Both the position numbers and the translations under genes were made by a program. Below the pieces are notes generated by a model. That model did no database searches, was not told where the DNA came from, and saw only the letters and a program-made list of their open reading frames with translations. Positions 16,008 to 27,587 of a stretch of DNA of 64,000 nucleotides are shown here, one piece after another; within the stretch, counting starts at the first letter, position 1; the number at the start of each line of letters is the position of its first letter. Source of the stretch: Acetobacter malorum (lineage in GTDB: Bacteria; Pseudomonadota; Alphaproteobacteria; Acetobacterales; Acetobacteraceae); the NCBI RefSeq assembly GCF_001580615.1, contig NZ_LHZC01000057.1, forward strand, positions 186,001 to 250,000. The letters are read 5' to 3'.

Positions 16008-17402
16008 ATGCCGTCCATAAGCCGCCCTCATCTGATCGCCCTGATCGTCGCCTCCATGTTCTTCATGGAGCAGCTGGATGGCACCATTCTGGCCACAGCA
16101 CTGCCCTCCATCGCCCACAGCCTGCATGTGGATACGGTCTCCACCTCCGTGGCGCTGACGTCCTACATCATAGGTCTGGCCATATTTATCCCTGCTTCCG
16201 GCGCGCTGGCGGACAGGCTGGGCAGCCGCACGGTGCTGACCGGGGCCATCATCATGTTCGTTGCGTGCTCGGTCCTGTGCGCGTCCGCTACCAGCCTGAT
16301 TTTTCTGGCTTGTATGCGTACTTTGCAAGGCATTGGGGGCGCACTGATGGTGCCGGTGGGGCGTCTGGTGGTGCTTCGCGGCACCGCGCGGGAAGATCTG
16401 GTGCGCACCATGACGTGGATGATGCTCCCCGCCACGCTCGGTCCGCTGATGGGGCCTGTCGTGGGCGGCTTCATCACCACCTATCTGTCCTGGCGGTGGA
16501 ATTTCTATCTCAATATTCCGGTCGGCCTTGTAGGGCTGCTGCTCACCCGCCGCTTCATCCCCAATGTCCGCGCGACCAACCCGCCGCCATTTGACGTGCG
16601 CGGCATGGTTCTGGCCGGTGGCGGGCTCGCCATTCTCTCAATCGCCGCAGAACTCTTCAGCCACGGCGAAGGGGGCGGGATGCTTGTTCTGGGCATGCTG
16701 ATCGGCGGTAGCAGCCTGATGGGGCTTTACAGCCTGCATGCGGGGCGCACGGATGCCCCGCTGCTGGATTTCAGCCTGTTCCGGGTGCCCACCTTCGCCA
16801 TTTCCGTGGTGGGGGGCGCAGCGTCCCGCGTGGCTGTGGGCTCCCTCCCGTTTCTGTTCCCAACGTTTCTGCAAATTGGGGCGGGGCTGAACGCGGCGCA
16901 AAGCGGGGCCATCACTTTTATCGCACCCCTCGGGGCCATCGCCATGCGGCCTTTTGTGCCTGCTACACTGGCCCGCTGGGGCTTCAGGCGCGTGCTGATG
17001 GCCAACGGGTTTTCCGCCGCCATTCTGTTCGCCCTGATTGCCGGGTTCCATAAAGGCCAGCCGTTGTGGACGCTGTCTCTCATTCTGTTTGTAGCTGGCA
17101 TGGCGCAGGCCACGCAGTTTTCAGCCTATAATACCATCGCCTATGCGGATATTTCCCGGCAGCGCATGAGTGCGGCCACCAGCCTCTATTCCACCCTGCA
17201 ACAGCTCATGCTCTCGGTTGGCATCTGCACCGCTGCGGGCACTCTCACGCTCACCCATATCCTGTGGCGGCACGCCACCCCCACCCTGCATGATTTCTCA
17301 ATCGCGTTTCTGGTAACCGGCACCATCTCCATGCTGGCTGTGCCGGCTGCGGCGTGCCTTTCACCGCAGGCTGGCGCCAGCATGAGCGGCAACAAATCCT
17401 GA
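16008..17402 (+). CDS. MFS drug transporter, DHA2 (14-TM) type, MdtD-like
   Basis: 464 aa integral inner-membrane transporter. TM1 carries MEQLDGTILATALPSIAHSL (residues about 21-40), the DHA2 signature; loop 2-3 has GALADRLGSRTV; motif C-like GPLMGPVVGGFITTYLSWRWNF is near 145-165. These features place it with MdtD/EmrB-type antiporters, without an EmrA partner next to it. It ends about 270 bases before mdtA, and in enterobacteria an MdtD lies with mdtABC, so a functional link is plausible but unproven. Substrate unknown. Confidence 0.85.
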   Translation: MPSISRPHLIALIVASMFFMEQLDGTILATALPSIAHSLHVDTVSTSVALTSYIIGLAIFIPASGALADRLGSRTVLTGAIIMFVACSVLCASATSLIFLACMRTLQGIGGALMVPVGRLVVLRGTAREDLVRTMTWMMLPATLGPLMGPVVGGFITTYLSWRWNFYLNIPVGLVGLLLTRRFIPNVRATNPPPFDVRGMVLAGGGLAILSIAAELFSHGEGGGMLVLGMLIGGSSLMGLYSLHAGRTDAPLLDFSLFRVPTFAISVVGGAASRVAVGSLPFLFPTFLQIGAGLNAAQSGAITFIAPLGAIAMRPFVPATLARWGFRRVLMANGFSAAILFALIAGFHKGQPLWTLSLILFVAGMAQATQFSAYNTIAYADISRQRMSAATSLYSTLQQLMLSVGICTAAGTLTLTHILWRHATPTLHDFSIAFLVTGTISMLAVPAAACLSPQAGASMSGNKS

Positions 17403-17668
17403 CCCTGCCCGCAATCTTAAACCTTATTTTAAAGGCACTTTTGTAGTGTTCTCTTTCCGTAATAAATCTTGGATGGCACTTTCAGTCCGTGTAAAGTCGA
17501 CTCTTGTTTTTGTTACAACAGAAGCCCTCTTTTCCCCGTCAGTTTCTTGTCAGGATTGAAATTGAACGGTGAGGAAAAGCTGCTACTGTGCCCTTTGGTT
17601 TCCCGCAGGGCTGCATTGCAGCCTCTGCTGTCCACTCTAGCTGTCAGGTGAAACGAGCCGCGCGCCCT
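17403..17668. other. Intergenic region before mdtA
   Basis: AT-richer than its surroundings. It holds no convincing ORF and no clear terminator for the MFS gene. A GAGG-type SD (17571-17574) precedes a GTG at 17588 that would extend MdtA by 27 residues, so part of this stretch may be coding. No confident promoter hexamers or operator were found. Confidence 0.4.
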
Positions 17669-18928
17669 ATGGATGATCATACCACGGACACACGATCCGA
17701 TTCACCCACGCCTCCTCCCCGCACATCAAGCCGGAAAAAGCGTCTCCTCTGGGGCGGCGTTGCCGTTGTTGGCGTCTGCGTGCTGGCGTTTGCCTTCCTG
17801 CGCCCGCACCACACGGCCACAACAGGCAAGCATTCCAGCCGCCATGCCGCGGCCGATAGCAGCACGGTTCAGCCTGTTGCCGTGCAGGTCGTCAAAACCG
17901 GCACCATGCCGGTGGTTCTGACGGAACTTGGTACGGTTGTACCCGTCACCAACGTGACGGTGCAAACCCGTGTTGAGGGCTACCTGATGCAGGTGCTCTT
18001 CACGGAAGGCCAGCATGTGCATGCCGGTGACCTTCTGGCCGTGATCGACCCGCGCCCGTATGAAGTGCAGCTGGCCCAGTATGAAGGCCAGCTTGAGCGG
18101 GATAAAGCCCAGCTTGCGCAGGCCCGCGTGGATAATGCCCGGTATCAGCGCCTGATCAAGCAGGACAGTATCGACGCCAAAACGGCGCGGGATCAGGAAT
18201 TTCTGGTCCAGCAGTATGAAGGCACCGTCAAGTCCGATCAGGCGCTGGTGGATAACCAGAAACTTCAGCTGATCTACTGTCACATCACCGCTCCGGTGGA
18301 TGGCCGTATTGGTATCCGTGCGGTGGATAAGGGCAACTATGTCAGCGCTGGTCAGTCCGGCGGGCTGGCTGTGCTGACCCAGATGCAGCCTATTTCCGTC
18401 ATCTTCACGCTCCCGCAGGATCAGCTCCCGCAGGTCGCGGAACAACTCCGCGCCAAGGGCTCCCTGAAGGTGGAAGCATGGGACAGCTCAAACAGCACCA
18501 AAATTGCTGATGGCACGGTGAGCACACTGGACAGCCAGATTGATACCGCCACCGGCACCGTTCGCCTGCGCGCCCTCTATCCCAATACTGATGAGCATCT
18601 GTTCCCCAACCAGTTCGTGAATGCACGCCTGCTGGTGAAGGATCTGGAAAACGTCATTCTCGTGCCCTCCACTTCTCTGCAGACAGGCCCCTCCGGCCAG
18701 TTTGTCTATGTGGTCAAGGCGGACAACACGGTAGAAGTCCGTCAGGTCAACATCGGGATTTCTGACGGCACGAATACAGTCGTGAAGACCGGCCTGAAGG
18801 CCGGGGACCGCGTTGTGACCGACGGCGTGGACCACCTGCGTGCCGGGACCAAAGTCACTATTCCTGACGCTAAAACAGCGGCCGACACATCTCCCACCAC
18901 CACACCTGCCGGTACGCCTGCCCAGTGA
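17669..18928 (+). CDS. mdtA: RND efflux membrane fusion protein MdtA
   Basis: Periplasmic adaptor of an MdtABC-type pump. About 419 aa from ATG at 17669 ([10 protein letters not shown]). Alternatives are GTG at 17648 and GTG at 17588. A basic stretch ([11 protein letters not shown]) precedes one TM helix at about residues 23-41, then a His-rich linker. The lipoyl halves are [20 protein letters not shown] and [18 protein letters not shown], with a helical hairpin between. The C-terminal beta-barrel includes [19 protein letters not shown]. It overlaps mdtB by four bases (GTGA at 18925-18928). Confidence 0.9.
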   Translation: MDDHTTDTRSDSPTPPPRTSSRKKRLLWGGVAVVGVCVLAFAFLRPHHTATTGKHSSRHAAADSSTVQPVAVQVVKTGTMPVVLTELGTVVPVTNVTVQTRVEGYLMQVLFTEGQHVHAGDLLAVIDPRPYEVQLAQYEGQLERDKAQLAQARVDNARYQRLIKQDSIDAKTARDQEFLVQQYEGTVKSDQALVDNQKLQLIYCHITAPVDGRIGIRAVDKGNYVSAGQSGGLAVLTQMQPISVIFTLPQDQLPQVAEQLRAKGSLKVEAWDSSNSTKIADGTVSTLDSQIDTATGTVRLRALYPNTDEHLFPNQFVNARLLVKDLENVILVPSTSLQTGPSGQFVYVVKADNTVEVRQVNIGISDGTNTVVKTGLKAGDRVVTDGVDHLRAGTKVTIPDAKTAADTSPTTTPAGTPAQ

Positions 18929-21900
18929 ACCCCTCCAGCCTCTTTATCCGCAGGCCCGTCGCCACGACGCTCCTGATGCTCGCCATTCTGATGAGCGGGC
19001 TTCTGGGCTATCACTTCCTCCCGGTCTCAGCACTACCGCAGGTGGATTACCCCACCATTACGGTGGAGACGTTCTACCCCGGCGCCGGGCCGGATGTGAT
19101 GGCGACCTCTGTCACCGCTCCGCTGGAAACCCAGTTTGGCGAGATGCCGGGGCTGGACCAGATGACCTCGCGCTCCTCCGGGGGCGCGTCCGTCATTACC
19201 TTGCGTTTCAACCTCACCATGTCCATGGATGTGGCGGAGCAGGAAGTGCAGGCGGCCATCAATCAGGCCAATTCCCTTCTGCCGACTGACCTTCCGGCGC
19301 CACCGGTCTACGCCAAGGTCAACCCGGCAGACACACCCGTTCTGACGCTGGGCATCACGTCCTCCACCATCCCTCTGCCGGAAGTGGAAGACTATGTTGA
19401 TACCCGTCTGGCCCAGAAAATCAGCCAGATTTCCGGCGTCGGGCTGGTCACGCTCTCGGGCGGCAACCGCAAGGCCATTCGCGTCCGCGTCAACATCCCC
19501 AAACTCACGTCTTACGGGATTGATCTGGATACGCTGCGCACCACCATTGGCAACGTCAACGTCAACTCCCCGACCGGCACGTTTGATGGCGCAACCCGTG
19601 CGGCAACGCTGCGGGTTGATGGCCAGATTACCAATGTGGACATGCTGCTTAATCAGGTTATCGCCTATCAGAACAGCGGGCCTGTCCGTATCCGGGATGT
19701 CGCGACCGTCGTCATCGGCCCGGAAAATACCCAGCTTGCCGCATGGTCCAACCTGACGCCGGCGCTGATCATGAATGTGCAGCGCCAGCCGGGTGCCAAC
19801 GTTATTTCCGTGGTGGACAATATTCAGGCCGCCCTGCCCGTGCTGCGCAAGGCGCTGCCGCCGGGTATTGATATTGTCCCGCTGACAGACCGCACCACCA
19901 CCATCCGCGCCTCCGTCTCTGACGTGGAATTCGAGCTGTTTCTGGCACTCGTGCTGGTTGTTGGCGTGATCTTCGTCTTCCTGCGCAACATTCCGGCCAC
20001 CATCATCCCCAGCCTGTCCGTGCCGCTGTCCATTATCGGCACGCTGGCCATCATGTATCTGCTCGGCTTCTCGCTCGATAACCTCTCGCTCATGGCTCTG
20101 ACCATCGCCACCGGCTTTGTGGTGGATGATGCCATCGTGATGATCGAGAACATCTCGCGTTACGTGGAAGCGGGCGAAGACCGGATGACCGCCGCCATCA
20201 AAGGTGCGGGGGAAATCGGCTTCACCATTATCTCCCTGACCATCTCGCTGATTGCAGTGCTGATCCCGCTGCTGTTCATGGGTGATGTGGTCGGCCGCCT
20301 GTTCCATGAATTTGCGCTGACGCTGTCCATCACCATCGTGCTGTCCGCCGTGGTCTCGCTCACACTGGTGCCCATGATGTGCGCCCGCATCCTCAGCGAG
20401 CGCCCGCATGATGAAGCCCACGCCACCACCGCCTTCCAGCGCTGGTCCGCCCGCATGGAAGTGGCAACGGAAAAGCTGATTGCCGGGTATGACCGCGCTC
20501 TGGATGTCGTTCTGGCCCACCGGGTTCTGACCCTGTGCGTGGCCGTTGGCACACTGGTGCTGACGGGCGTTCTGGCTCTGGTCATCCCCAAGGGGTTCTT
20601 CCCCGCGCAGGATACCGGCGTCATTCAGGGTATTTCCGTCGCGTCTCAGGCCATCTCGTTCGAGAGCATGAAGGAACACCAGCAGGCGCTGGCGCGTGTG
20701 CTGCTGAAAGACCCGGATGTGGTCTCCCTCTCCTCCTTTGTGGGTGTTGATGGGCAGAACGCCACGCTGAATCAGGGCCGCTTCCTCATCAACCTGCGCC
20801 CGCATGATGACCGCTCAGACAGCGCTGCAACCATTGCGCGGCGTCTGGCGGAGGAAACCTCGCAGGTGGCCGGGATCAAGCTGTATATGCAGCCCATTCA
20901 GGATCTCTCGCTGGATACAACCGTCACCGCCACGCAGTATCAGTTCCTGCTGGAAAACCCGGATGCCACAGCCTTCAACACGTGGATCCCCAAACTGCTG
21001 GACCGCCTGCGGCAGGAACCGGCTCTGACCGATGTCACGTCTGACCTTCAGGCCGAAGGGCTGGTGGCGCATGTCACGCTGGATCGCACCACCGGGGCGC
21101 GTTACTCCATCACACCGCAGACCATTGATAACGTGCTGTATGACTCCTTTGGCCAGCGGCAGATTTCCACCATCTACACGCAGTCCAACCAGTACCGCGT
21201 CATTCTGGAAGCCGACCCGGCCTTCCAGACCAATCTGGCCTCGCTCAACCAGATTTATCTGCCGGGTATTGGCGGGAACTCAGGGGAAAGTGCTTCCGGC
21301 CCGACCCGCTCGCCCACCTCCGGACTGGTGCCTCTGGCGGCTGTCACGACGGTGACAAAAGGCAAGGCCCCGCTGCTGATTACGCATTTCGGGCAGTTCC
21401 CCGCCACGACGGTCTCTTTCAACCTCGCACCCGGCTATGCGCTGGGGGATGCCACAGCGGCCATTCGCAAGGTGGAAGAAGAGATCAAACTGCCGTCGTC
21501 CTTCCAGACATCCTTTCAGGGCACGGCAGCCGCGTTTGAAGGCTCGCTCAGCAACGAACTGTTCCTCGTCGCGGCGGCGCTGATCGCGGTCTATATCGTG
21601 CTGGGTATTCTCTACGAGAGCTTCATCCACCCCATCACCATTCTCTCCACCCTGCCCTCCGCCGCCATTGGCGCACTGCTGACGCTGATTGTGGCCGGGG
21701 TTGATCTGGATGTGATGGGCATTATCGGCATCGTGCTGCTGATTGGCATCGTCAAGAAAAACGCCATCATGATGATCGACTTCGCGCTGGATGCTGAGCG
21801 CGAACACGGCATGGACTCCCTCCAGTCCATCCGTCAGGCCGCCACCCTGCGTTTCCGTCCCATTCTGATGACGACACTGGCTGCCATGCTGGGTGCTGTG

Positions 21901-22116
21901 CCGATGGTCATTTCCAATGGCACGGGGTCTGAACTGCGTTACCCGCTTGGGCTGACCATTATCGGCGGTCTGGCGCTCTCGCAGTTGCTCACGCTGTTCA
22001 CCACACCGGTGATCTATCTGACGCTGGATACGTGGGCGCACCGCTGGAACACATGGCGGCACCGTAATGACCTGCCTCCCACCCAGTCTCCTCCAGCCGG
22101 ACAGGTTAACTCGTGA
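18925..22116 (+). CDS. mdtB: RND multidrug efflux permease MdtB
   Basis: Inner-membrane proton-driven RND pump subunit, 1063 aa, GTG start overlapping mdtA. The N-terminus [20 protein letters not shown] is typical of HAE1 RND proteins. TM4 contains [17 protein letters not shown] with the two conserved Asp of the proton relay, and the C-terminal half has [20 protein letters not shown]. Two large periplasmic loops follow TM1 and TM7. The paralogous downstream mdtC suggests a heterotrimer, as in E. coli MdtB2C. It overlaps mdtC by four bases (GTGA). Confidence 0.92.
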   Translation: MNPSSLFIRRPVATTLLMLAILMSGLLGYHFLPVSALPQVDYPTITVETFYPGAGPDVMATSVTAPLETQFGEMPGLDQMTSRSSGGASVITLRFNLTMSMDVAEQEVQAAINQANSLLPTDLPAPPVYAKVNPADTPVLTLGITSSTIPLPEVEDYVDTRLAQKISQISGVGLVTLSGGNRKAIRVRVNIPKLTSYGIDLDTLRTTIGNVNVNSPTGTFDGATRAATLRVDGQITNVDMLLNQVIAYQNSGPVRIRDVATVVIGPENTQLAAWSNLTPALIMNVQRQPGANVISVVDNIQAALPVLRKALPPGIDIVPLTDRTTTIRASVSDVEFELFLALVLVVGVIFVFLRNIPATIIPSLSVPLSIIGTLAIMYLLGFSLDNLSLMALTIATGFVVDDAIVMIENISRYVEAGEDRMTAAIKGAGEIGFTIISLTISLIAVLIPLLFMGDVVGRLFHEFALTLSITIVLSAVVSLTLVPMMCARILSERPHDEAHATTAFQRWSARMEVATEKLIAGYDRALDVVLAHRVLTLCVAVGTLVLTGVLALVIPKGFFPAQDTGVIQGISVASQAISFESMKEHQQALARVLLKDPDVVSLSSFVGVDGQNATLNQGRFLINLRPHDDRSDSAATIARRLAEETSQVAGIKLYMQPIQDLSLDTTVTATQYQFLLENPDATAFNTWIPKLLDRLRQEPALTDVTSDLQAEGLVAHVTLDRTTGARYSITPQTIDNVLYDSFGQRQISTIYTQSNQYRVILEADPAFQTNLASLNQIYLPGIGGNSGESASGPTRSPTSGLVPLAAVTTVTKGKAPLLITHFGQFPATTVSFNLAPGYALGDATAAIRKVEEEIKLPSSFQTSFQGTAAAFEGSLSNELFLVAAALIAVYIVLGILYESFIHPITILSTLPSAAIGALLTLIVAGVDLDVMGIIGIVLLIGIVKKNAIMMIDFALDAEREHGMDSLQSIRQAATLRFRPILMTTLAAMLGAVPMVISNGTGSELRYPLGLTIIGGLALSQLLTLFTTPVIYLTLDTWAHRWNTWRHRNDLPPTQSPPAGQVNS

Positions 22117-25100
22117 ACTTCAGCCGGATCTTTATTGACCGGCCTGTTGCCACCATTCTTCTGACCGTAGCGCTCCTGCTTGCCGGGGTGCTGGGGTACA
22201 GAAGCCTGCCCGTTTCGGACCTGCCAAACGTCGATTTCCCGGTCATTCAGGTGCAGGCCCGTCAGGCTGGCGGCTCACCGGAAGAAATCGCCAGTGCAGT
22301 CGCGGCACCGCTGGAGCGGCATCTGGGCCAGATTGCGGACCTCACGGAAATGACGTCCCAGTCCTCCCAGAACACAACGCGCATCACCCTTCAGTTCGCG
22401 CTCTCGCGGGACATCAACGGCGCTGCGCGTGATGTGGAGGCCGCCCTGCAGGCCGCCCATGCGGATCTGCCATCCTCCCTGCGGCAAAACCCGTCCTACT
22501 CCAAAGCCAACCCCAACGGTGCGCCCATCCTGATTCTGGCGCTCACGTCAGACACGCACACCCAGCCACAGCTGTATGATTACGCGACCAACGTTCTGGA
22601 ACAGCAGCTTTCGCAAATTGAAGGCGTGGGGGAAGTAGAAATCAGCGGGAGTGCGCTTCCGGCTGTGCGTGTGGAAATCAACCCACACCCGCTCTACAAA
22701 TACGGCATCAGCTTTGAAGACGTCCGGGCAGCGCTGGCCTCCGCCAACGCCAACACGCCCAAAGGCATTGTGGACCAGAACGGCCTGCGCTTTACGCTGG
22801 ATACAAACGATCAGGCCCGCAGCGCGCAGGATTATCGGGACCTGATTATTGCCTGGCGCAACAACCGCCCGGTGCGGCTGTCGGACGTGGCCTATGTGCA
22901 GGACAGCGTGGAAGACCTCCGCAACGCAGGCTATTATAACGGCTCCCGCTCCGTCATTGCCGTTGTCTTCCCGCAAGCTGGGGCGAACACCATCAAGACG
23001 GTGGATCAGATCAACGCCAAAATGCCCCTCCTGCGGGCCGCCCTGCCGGGAGGCGTGGACCTGCACGTGGGGCTGGACCGTTCTCTAACCATCCGGGCCT
23101 CGCTGGAAGATACGCAATATACGCTGATTATTTCCGTGGTGCTGGTCGTGCTGGTGGTGCTGGCCTTCCTGCATTCCGGCCGCATGACGCTGATCCCCGC
23201 CGTGGTGGTGCCAACCTCTATTGTCGCAACGTTTGGCGTAATGGCTGCCCTTGGTTATTCGCTGGACAATATGTCCCTGATGGCACTGACCGTTTCCACG
23301 GGCTTTGTGGTGGATGATGCCATCGTGGTGATGGAAAATATCGCCCGCTATATCGAGCAGGGCTATTCCGCGCGGGATGCCGCCATCCGCGGCACCGGAG
23401 AAGTCGCCTTTACGGTGCTGTCCATCTCCATTTCGCTCATTGCCGTCTTCCTGCCCATCCTGCTGCTGGGCGGGCTGGCGGGGCGACTGTTTCATGAATT
23501 TGCGATGACGGTCTCCATCACCATTCTGGTGTCCATGGTGCTGTCCCTCACCCTCACCCCCATGATGGCCGCGCAACTGCTCACGCCACGCAAGCCCGGC
23601 AGCACCCCGGCCTTCCTGCGTCACACTGCCGCCGCCATCACCACGGTGCTCAACCACCTGCAGGCAGGATATACGCGCACGCTGGATATGGCGCTTAGCC
23701 ACCGTAAACTGGTGCTGCTCAGCCTGCCGCTCACACTTGCGCTGATTGTGGCGCTGTTTATTCAGATGCCCAAAGGCTTCTTCCCCACCGAAGATACCGG
23801 CATGCTGATGGGCCATTTGCAGGGTGACCAGTCCATTTCCTTTACCGCTCTGTCCCAAAAGCTGGTGGATGTTCAGAAGACCATTCTGAAAGACAAGGAC
23901 GTGCAGAGCGTCTCCAGCTTTATCGGCGGGCGCGGCTCCAATCAGGCCAACCTGTTTCTGCAACTCAAGGACAAAGCCGACCGCTCAGACACGCCGACAG
24001 ATCTGATCGCCCGCGTCACGCGCAAGCTGAGCCATCTGGTGGGCGCACAGTTCTTCCTCATGCAGCCCGGCGCCGTGCGGGCCGGGGCGCGGCAGAGCAA
24101 CGCCGCCTACCAGTATACGCTGGAAGGTGAGTCCGCCTCCGAACTCTATACATGGACCAGCAAGTTACTGGCCGCCTTGCAGCACAGAACAGAATTCACG
24201 GATCTCTCTTCGGATGTTCAGCAGGGCGGCTCCGCCATTGATGTGCAGATTGACCGCAACACGTCATCACGGGTGCAGATCACACCTCAGCTTCTGGCCA
24301 ATACGCTGTATGATGCGTTCGGTCAGCGTTCCGCCTCGGTGATTTATAACGCCCTCAATCAGTATCATGTGGTGATGGAAGCGGACCCACAGCACTGGTC
24401 CAGCCCCAATTCGCTCAATCAGGTGTGGATCAGTGTCTCCGGTGGGTCTGCCGGGGGTGGCACCAAGTCCAATACCGTGCGTGTCCGGCGAGATTCCACA
24501 GGCAGGGATTCCGCAGGCAATAGCAGCTCTTCCAGTTTGAGCAGTCAGTCTTTCAGAAACCAGATTGCCAATGCTCTGGCTGGTGGCGCCAGCGCCTCCA
24601 ATGGGTCGGCGGTCAGCACCTCATCGGAAACCATGGTGCCGCTTACGCTGGTCTCCAAACTGGTGCCGGCCAAAACAGCGCTGTCCATCAACCATCAGGG
24701 GCAGTCTGTCGCCACCACCATCTCGTTCAATCTGGCCAAGGGTATCTCGCTGGGGACGGCCACGCAGGTCCTGCAGGCAGCGCAGGTGTCCCTGCATATG
24801 CCGCCGACCATCCACGGCAGTTTTGCAGGCAATGCCGCGCAGTTCCAGCAGACGGTGAATGACGAACCCATCCTGATTCTGGCAGCCCTCGCCGCCGTCT
24901 ATATTACACTGGGCGTGCTGTATGAGAGCTACGTGCATCCGCTGACCATCCTCTCCACCCTGCCCTCCGCAGGCGTTGGCGCTCTGCTGGCGCTGCAACT
25001 GGCTGGCGAGGAATTTTCGCTCATCGCCATGATTGGCGTGATTCTGCTGATCGGCATCGTCAAGAAAAACGCCATCATGCTGGTGGACTTCGCTATTGAA

Positions 25101-25409
25101 GCCGAGCGAGACCAGAACCTGTCCTCGCTGGAGGCTATCCGCACGGCCTGCCTGTTACGTTTTCGCCCTATTATGATGACGTCTGTCGCAGCGGCCCTCG
25201 GGGCTGCCCCGCTGATTGTCGCAAACGGCTACGGCGCCGAGTTGCGCCGCCCGCTGGGAATTGCGATTGTGGGCGGCCTTATCGTCAGTCAGGCGCTCAC
25301 GCTCTATACAACGCCCGTTATTTACCTTGTGCTGGATGGGTTGCGCCTGCGCTTTACCCGACGGCGCACCCGCTCCCTCCGCCTTTCTCACAACATGCAA
25401 GATACCTGA
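22113..25409 (+). CDS. mdtC: RND multidrug efflux permease MdtC, with Ser/Gly-rich insertion
   Basis: Second RND subunit of the MdtBC pump, 1098 aa, GTG start. The N-terminus [22 protein letters not shown]4 [17 protein letters not shown] and C-terminal [20 protein letters not shown] mark the family. It is longer than typical members (about 1025 aa): residues about 774-842 hold a Ser/Gly/Arg-rich insertion ([33 protein letters not shown]) in the second periplasmic loop. The insertion keeps frame and codon style, so it is not an assembly error. The outer-membrane gene begins nine bases after the stop. Confidence 0.92.
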   Translation: MNFSRIFIDRPVATILLTVALLLAGVLGYRSLPVSDLPNVDFPVIQVQARQAGGSPEEIASAVAAPLERHLGQIADLTEMTSQSSQNTTRITLQFALSRDINGAARDVEAALQAAHADLPSSLRQNPSYSKANPNGAPILILALTSDTHTQPQLYDYATNVLEQQLSQIEGVGEVEISGSALPAVRVEINPHPLYKYGISFEDVRAALASANANTPKGIVDQNGLRFTLDTNDQARSAQDYRDLIIAWRNNRPVRLSDVAYVQDSVEDLRNAGYYNGSRSVIAVVFPQAGANTIKTVDQINAKMPLLRAALPGGVDLHVGLDRSLTIRASLEDTQYTLIISVVLVVLVVLAFLHSGRMTLIPAVVVPTSIVATFGVMAALGYSLDNMSLMALTVSTGFVVDDAIVVMENIARYIEQGYSARDAAIRGTGEVAFTVLSISISLIAVFLPILLLGGLAGRLFHEFAMTVSITILVSMVLSLTLTPMMAAQLLTPRKPGSTPAFLRHTAAAITTVLNHLQAGYTRTLDMALSHRKLVLLSLPLTLALIVALFIQMPKGFFPTEDTGMLMGHLQGDQSISFTALSQKLVDVQKTILKDKDVQSVSSFIGGRGSNQANLFLQLKDKADRSDTPTDLIARVTRKLSHLVGAQFFLMQPGAVRAGARQSNAAYQYTLEGESASELYTWTSKLLAALQHRTEFTDLSSDVQQGGSAIDVQIDRNTSSRVQITPQLLANTLYDAFGQRSASVIYNALNQYHVVMEADPQHWSSPNSLNQVWISVSGGSAGGGTKSNTVRVRRDSTGRDSAGNSSSSSLSSQSFRNQIANALAGGASASNGSAVSTSSETMVPLTLVSKLVPAKTALSINHQGQSVATTISFNLAKGISLGTATQVLQAAQVSLHMPPTIHGSFAGNAAQFQQTVNDEPILILAALAAVYITLGVLYESYVHPLTILSTLPSAGVGALLALQLAGEEFSLIAMIGVILLIGIVKKNAIMLVDFAIEAERDQNLSSLEAIRTACLLRFRPIMMTSVAAALGAAPLIVANGYGAELRRPLGIAIVGGLIVSQALTLYTTPVIYLVLDGLRLRFTRRRTRSLRLSHNMQDT

Positions 25410-25417
25410 TACGCCCG

Positions 25418-26971
25418 ATGAAGCATTTCCCCCTCCGTCCGTCTTCTCGCCGCCTGAGTATCCTGCTGGCACCGCTTGTTCTCGCAGGCTGCATGGTCGG
25501 CCCCAGCTACAAGCGTCCGTCCGCCATTGTCTCCCCGCAGTTCAAGGAACTGCGCCCGGCACCGGGCTGGAATTATGCCAAACCCGCTTTAGCCGAGCTG
25601 CCCAAGGGCACATGGTGGACGATTTATAACGACCCCATACTGAACGAGCTGGAAGCACAGGTCGCGCTGAACAACCAGAACGTGCTGGAATATGACGCCC
25701 GCTACCGGAACGCCCGTGCGACCATCAACTCGGTGCGCGCCCAGCTTTACCCAACCCTCAGCGGATCCCTCTCCTTCAACCGGCAGAGTTCCGGCCGAGG
25801 CTCACGCTCATCCGGCACCATCATCAATTACGGTGGGGATAGCTCCTCCTCGGGGTACACCCCGTCCAACAGCACTGAAAACACTTATGGCATGGGGCCA
25901 ACGGCCTCGTGGGATCTGGATCTGTGGGGCAAAATCCGCCGCCAGATTCAGGCACAGGTGACGGAAGCACAGGCCACCGCAGCGGACCTCGCCAATGCGC
26001 GTCTGTCCTATCAGGCGCAGCTGGCCACGGCGTATTTCAACATGCGCTATCAGGACAGCCTGCATGACCTGCTGGAGCGGAACGTAAAGTTCTATGAACG
26101 CTCCTACCAGATCACCAAAAACCAATATGACGCCGGGACGGCCACGCCGACCACGCTGCTGCAGGCGCAGACCCAGCTGGAGCAGACCCGCGCCCAGTCC
26201 ACCGCCACACAGGCGGCCCGCGCACAGTATGAACACGCCATTGCCATTCTGATTGGCAAGCCCCCGGCGGAAGTCTCCATTGCCCCCGGTGCCCTGCCCC
26301 GCAGCATCCCGGCCATTCCGGTAACGGTCCCTGCGGACCTGCTGCAACGCCGCCCGGACGTAGCCGCGGCGGAACGCCGGATGGAAGAATATAACGCCCA
26401 GATTGGCGCTGCCATTGCGGCCTTCTTCCCGGACGTGAAGCTCCAGGCTTCCTATTCCTACAGCGGAGACCCGGTGGGCACGCTGGTGCAGGTGGCCAAT
26501 CGAATCTGGTCTCTGGGGGCTTCGGCTACGGAAACGCTGTTCTCCGGTGGCAGCCGCACCGCCGCCGTGCATGAAGCCAACGCCAATTATGACTATTACG
26601 TCGCCACCTACCGCCAGACCGTGCTGACCGCACTGCAAGGCGTGGAAGATCAGCTGGCTAACCTGCGCGTTCTGGCTCAGCAGGCTGACCAGCAGGATGT
26701 GGCCGTCAAAGCCTCAAACCGTGCCGTTACGGTGGCGCTCAACCAGTATATGGCCGGCACCGAGATTTATACGACCGTCATCACGTCAGAAGTCACCGCA
26801 CTCTCCAACGCAGAGACCGCGCTCCAGATCCAGCAAAACCGGATGCTGGATTCTGTAACGCTGATTGAAAATCTGGGCGGCGGCTGGGATGCGGCCGAAC
26901 TCCCCAGCAAGAACTCCATGCAGACGGATAATCCGTTCCTGCCGTCTTTCATTCAGAAAGACAAAAACTGA
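25418..26971 (+). CDS. Outer-membrane efflux lipoprotein (OprM/NodT family)
   Basis: TolC-type channel completing the MdtABC system, 517 aa. Signal peptide with lipobox LAGC and lipidated C25; mature protein begins MVGPSYKRPS as in OprM/NodT proteins. Two repeated helical hairpins are evident (TWWTIYNDPILNELEAQVALNN; RRPDVAAAERRMEEYNAQIGAA). Residues about 121-155 form a Ser/Gly/Asn-rich insertion (SSGRGSRSSG, GGDSSSSGYTPSNS) in the first beta-barrel strand-loop region, probably surface-exposed. Expressed with mdtABC; a strong terminator follows. Confidence 0.9.
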   Translation: MKHFPLRPSSRRLSILLAPLVLAGCMVGPSYKRPSAIVSPQFKELRPAPGWNYAKPALAELPKGTWWTIYNDPILNELEAQVALNNQNVLEYDARYRNARATINSVRAQLYPTLSGSLSFNRQSSGRGSRSSGTIINYGGDSSSSGYTPSNSTENTYGMGPTASWDLDLWGKIRRQIQAQVTEAQATAADLANARLSYQAQLATAYFNMRYQDSLHDLLERNVKFYERSYQITKNQYDAGTATPTTLLQAQTQLEQTRAQSTATQAARAQYEHAIAILIGKPPAEVSIAPGALPRSIPAIPVTVPADLLQRRPDVAAAERRMEEYNAQIGAAIAAFFPDVKLQASYSYSGDPVGTLVQVANRIWSLGASATETLFSGGSRTAAVHEANANYDYYVATYRQTVLTALQGVEDQLANLRVLAQQADQQDVAVKASNRAVTVALNQYMAGTEIYTTVITSEVTALSNAETALQIQQNRMLDSVTLIENLGGGWDAAELPSKNSMQTDNPFLPSFIQKDKN

Positions 26972-26977
26972 GGTTAC

Positions 26978-27013
26978 AAAAAAGCCCCTCTCCTTTCGGA
27001 CAGGGGCTTTTTT
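26978..27013. terminator. Intrinsic terminator after the mdtABC operon
   Basis: AAAAAAGCCCCT (26978-26989) pairs with AGGGGCTTTTTT (27002-27013) around a 12-base loop, seven bases after the last stop. Symmetric arms mean it can also end the convergent DUF1328 gene. Confidence 0.92.
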
Positions 27014-27033
27014 ATTAAAGCGGGCTGAACCGT

Positions 27034-27216
27034 TTATCGGGTGAGCGACCGGCCTGCCAGCAGGGCAATGACCAGAAACACCACGAACAGAACAATCGCG
27101 ATAAAGAACAGAATTTTTGCCATTCCGGCAGCAGCGGAAGAAATTCCGCCAAAGCCGAACAGGCCCGCGATGATGGAGATAACCAGAAAGAAAAGCGCCA
27201 TTTTCAGCATGTACAT
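27034..27216 (-). CDS. DUF1328 (YtjA-like) small membrane protein
   Basis: 60 aa with two hydrophobic helices (about 3-24 and 33-54) and the family core [30 protein letters not shown] pattern (Gly-rich turn between helices). SD AAGGA lies just before the ATG; a second ATG four codons in is an alternative start. Role unknown; these proteins are widespread stress-associated membrane peptides. It is next to a DUF883-type gene on the same strand. Confidence 0.85.
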   Translation of the reverse strand: MYMLKMALFFLVISIIAGLFGFGGISSAAAGMAKILFFIAIVLFVVFLVIALLAGRSLTR

Positions 27217-27262
27217 ACGTCCTTATGTTTTTTGAACCAACAGACCCGTCGGTTGCTTTAAA

Positions 27263-27502
27263 TCAGGATTTGCGGGCAATCACAGCGCCCAAAATAAAAC
27301 CAAGCAGGCCAGCCACTGAGGCAGCGATAACAGGCTGGTCAGCAACACAGTCCCGCACCGCATCCAGAGCAGCACGGCTCTTACTGCAGGAGGCCAGATC
27401 TTCCGCCTGGTCCTTCTCCTTGTTCAAAAGGTTTTCAGCGCCGTCCTGCACGCGGCCAACGCCGTCTTCCAGTTTGTGCTCAACTGTTTTTTCGTCGCTC
27501 AT
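27263..27502 (-). CDS. DUF883/ElaB-YqjD-like small membrane-anchored protein
   Basis: 79 aa. A charged amphipathic helix (residues 1-45) is followed by a TM segment with glycine-zipper spacing (VIAASVAGLLGFILGAVIA, about 58-76) and an ARKS end. This is the general design of ElaB/YqjD/DUF883 proteins, which in E. coli anchor stationary-phase ribosomes to the membrane; that function is not shown here. SD GGAGGG-like bases precede the ATG. It lies 46 bases upstream of the DUF1328 gene and may share its transcript. Confidence 0.75.
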   Translation of the reverse strand: MSDEKTVEHKLEDGVGRVQDGAENLLNKEKDQAEDLASCSKSRAALDAVRDCVADQPVIAASVAGLLGFILGAVIARKS

Positions 27503-27587
27503 AGGACACCCTCCCCTTACTCATGACTCCTCATAACGCACTCTTGCGCAGAGAGATGCGTCATGACGGCACTTTATTGGAAAAAAA

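Noticed and set aside
17405..17435. CtrA-like TTAA-N-TTAA site upstream of mdtA
   Set aside because: The half sites are eight bases apart instead of seven, and nothing links mdtA to the cell cycle.
19033..20805. Long minus-strand open frame opposite mdtB
   Set aside because: Shadow of the RND gene; product is His/Gln/Gly/Asp-rich low-complexity sequence typical of antisense reading.
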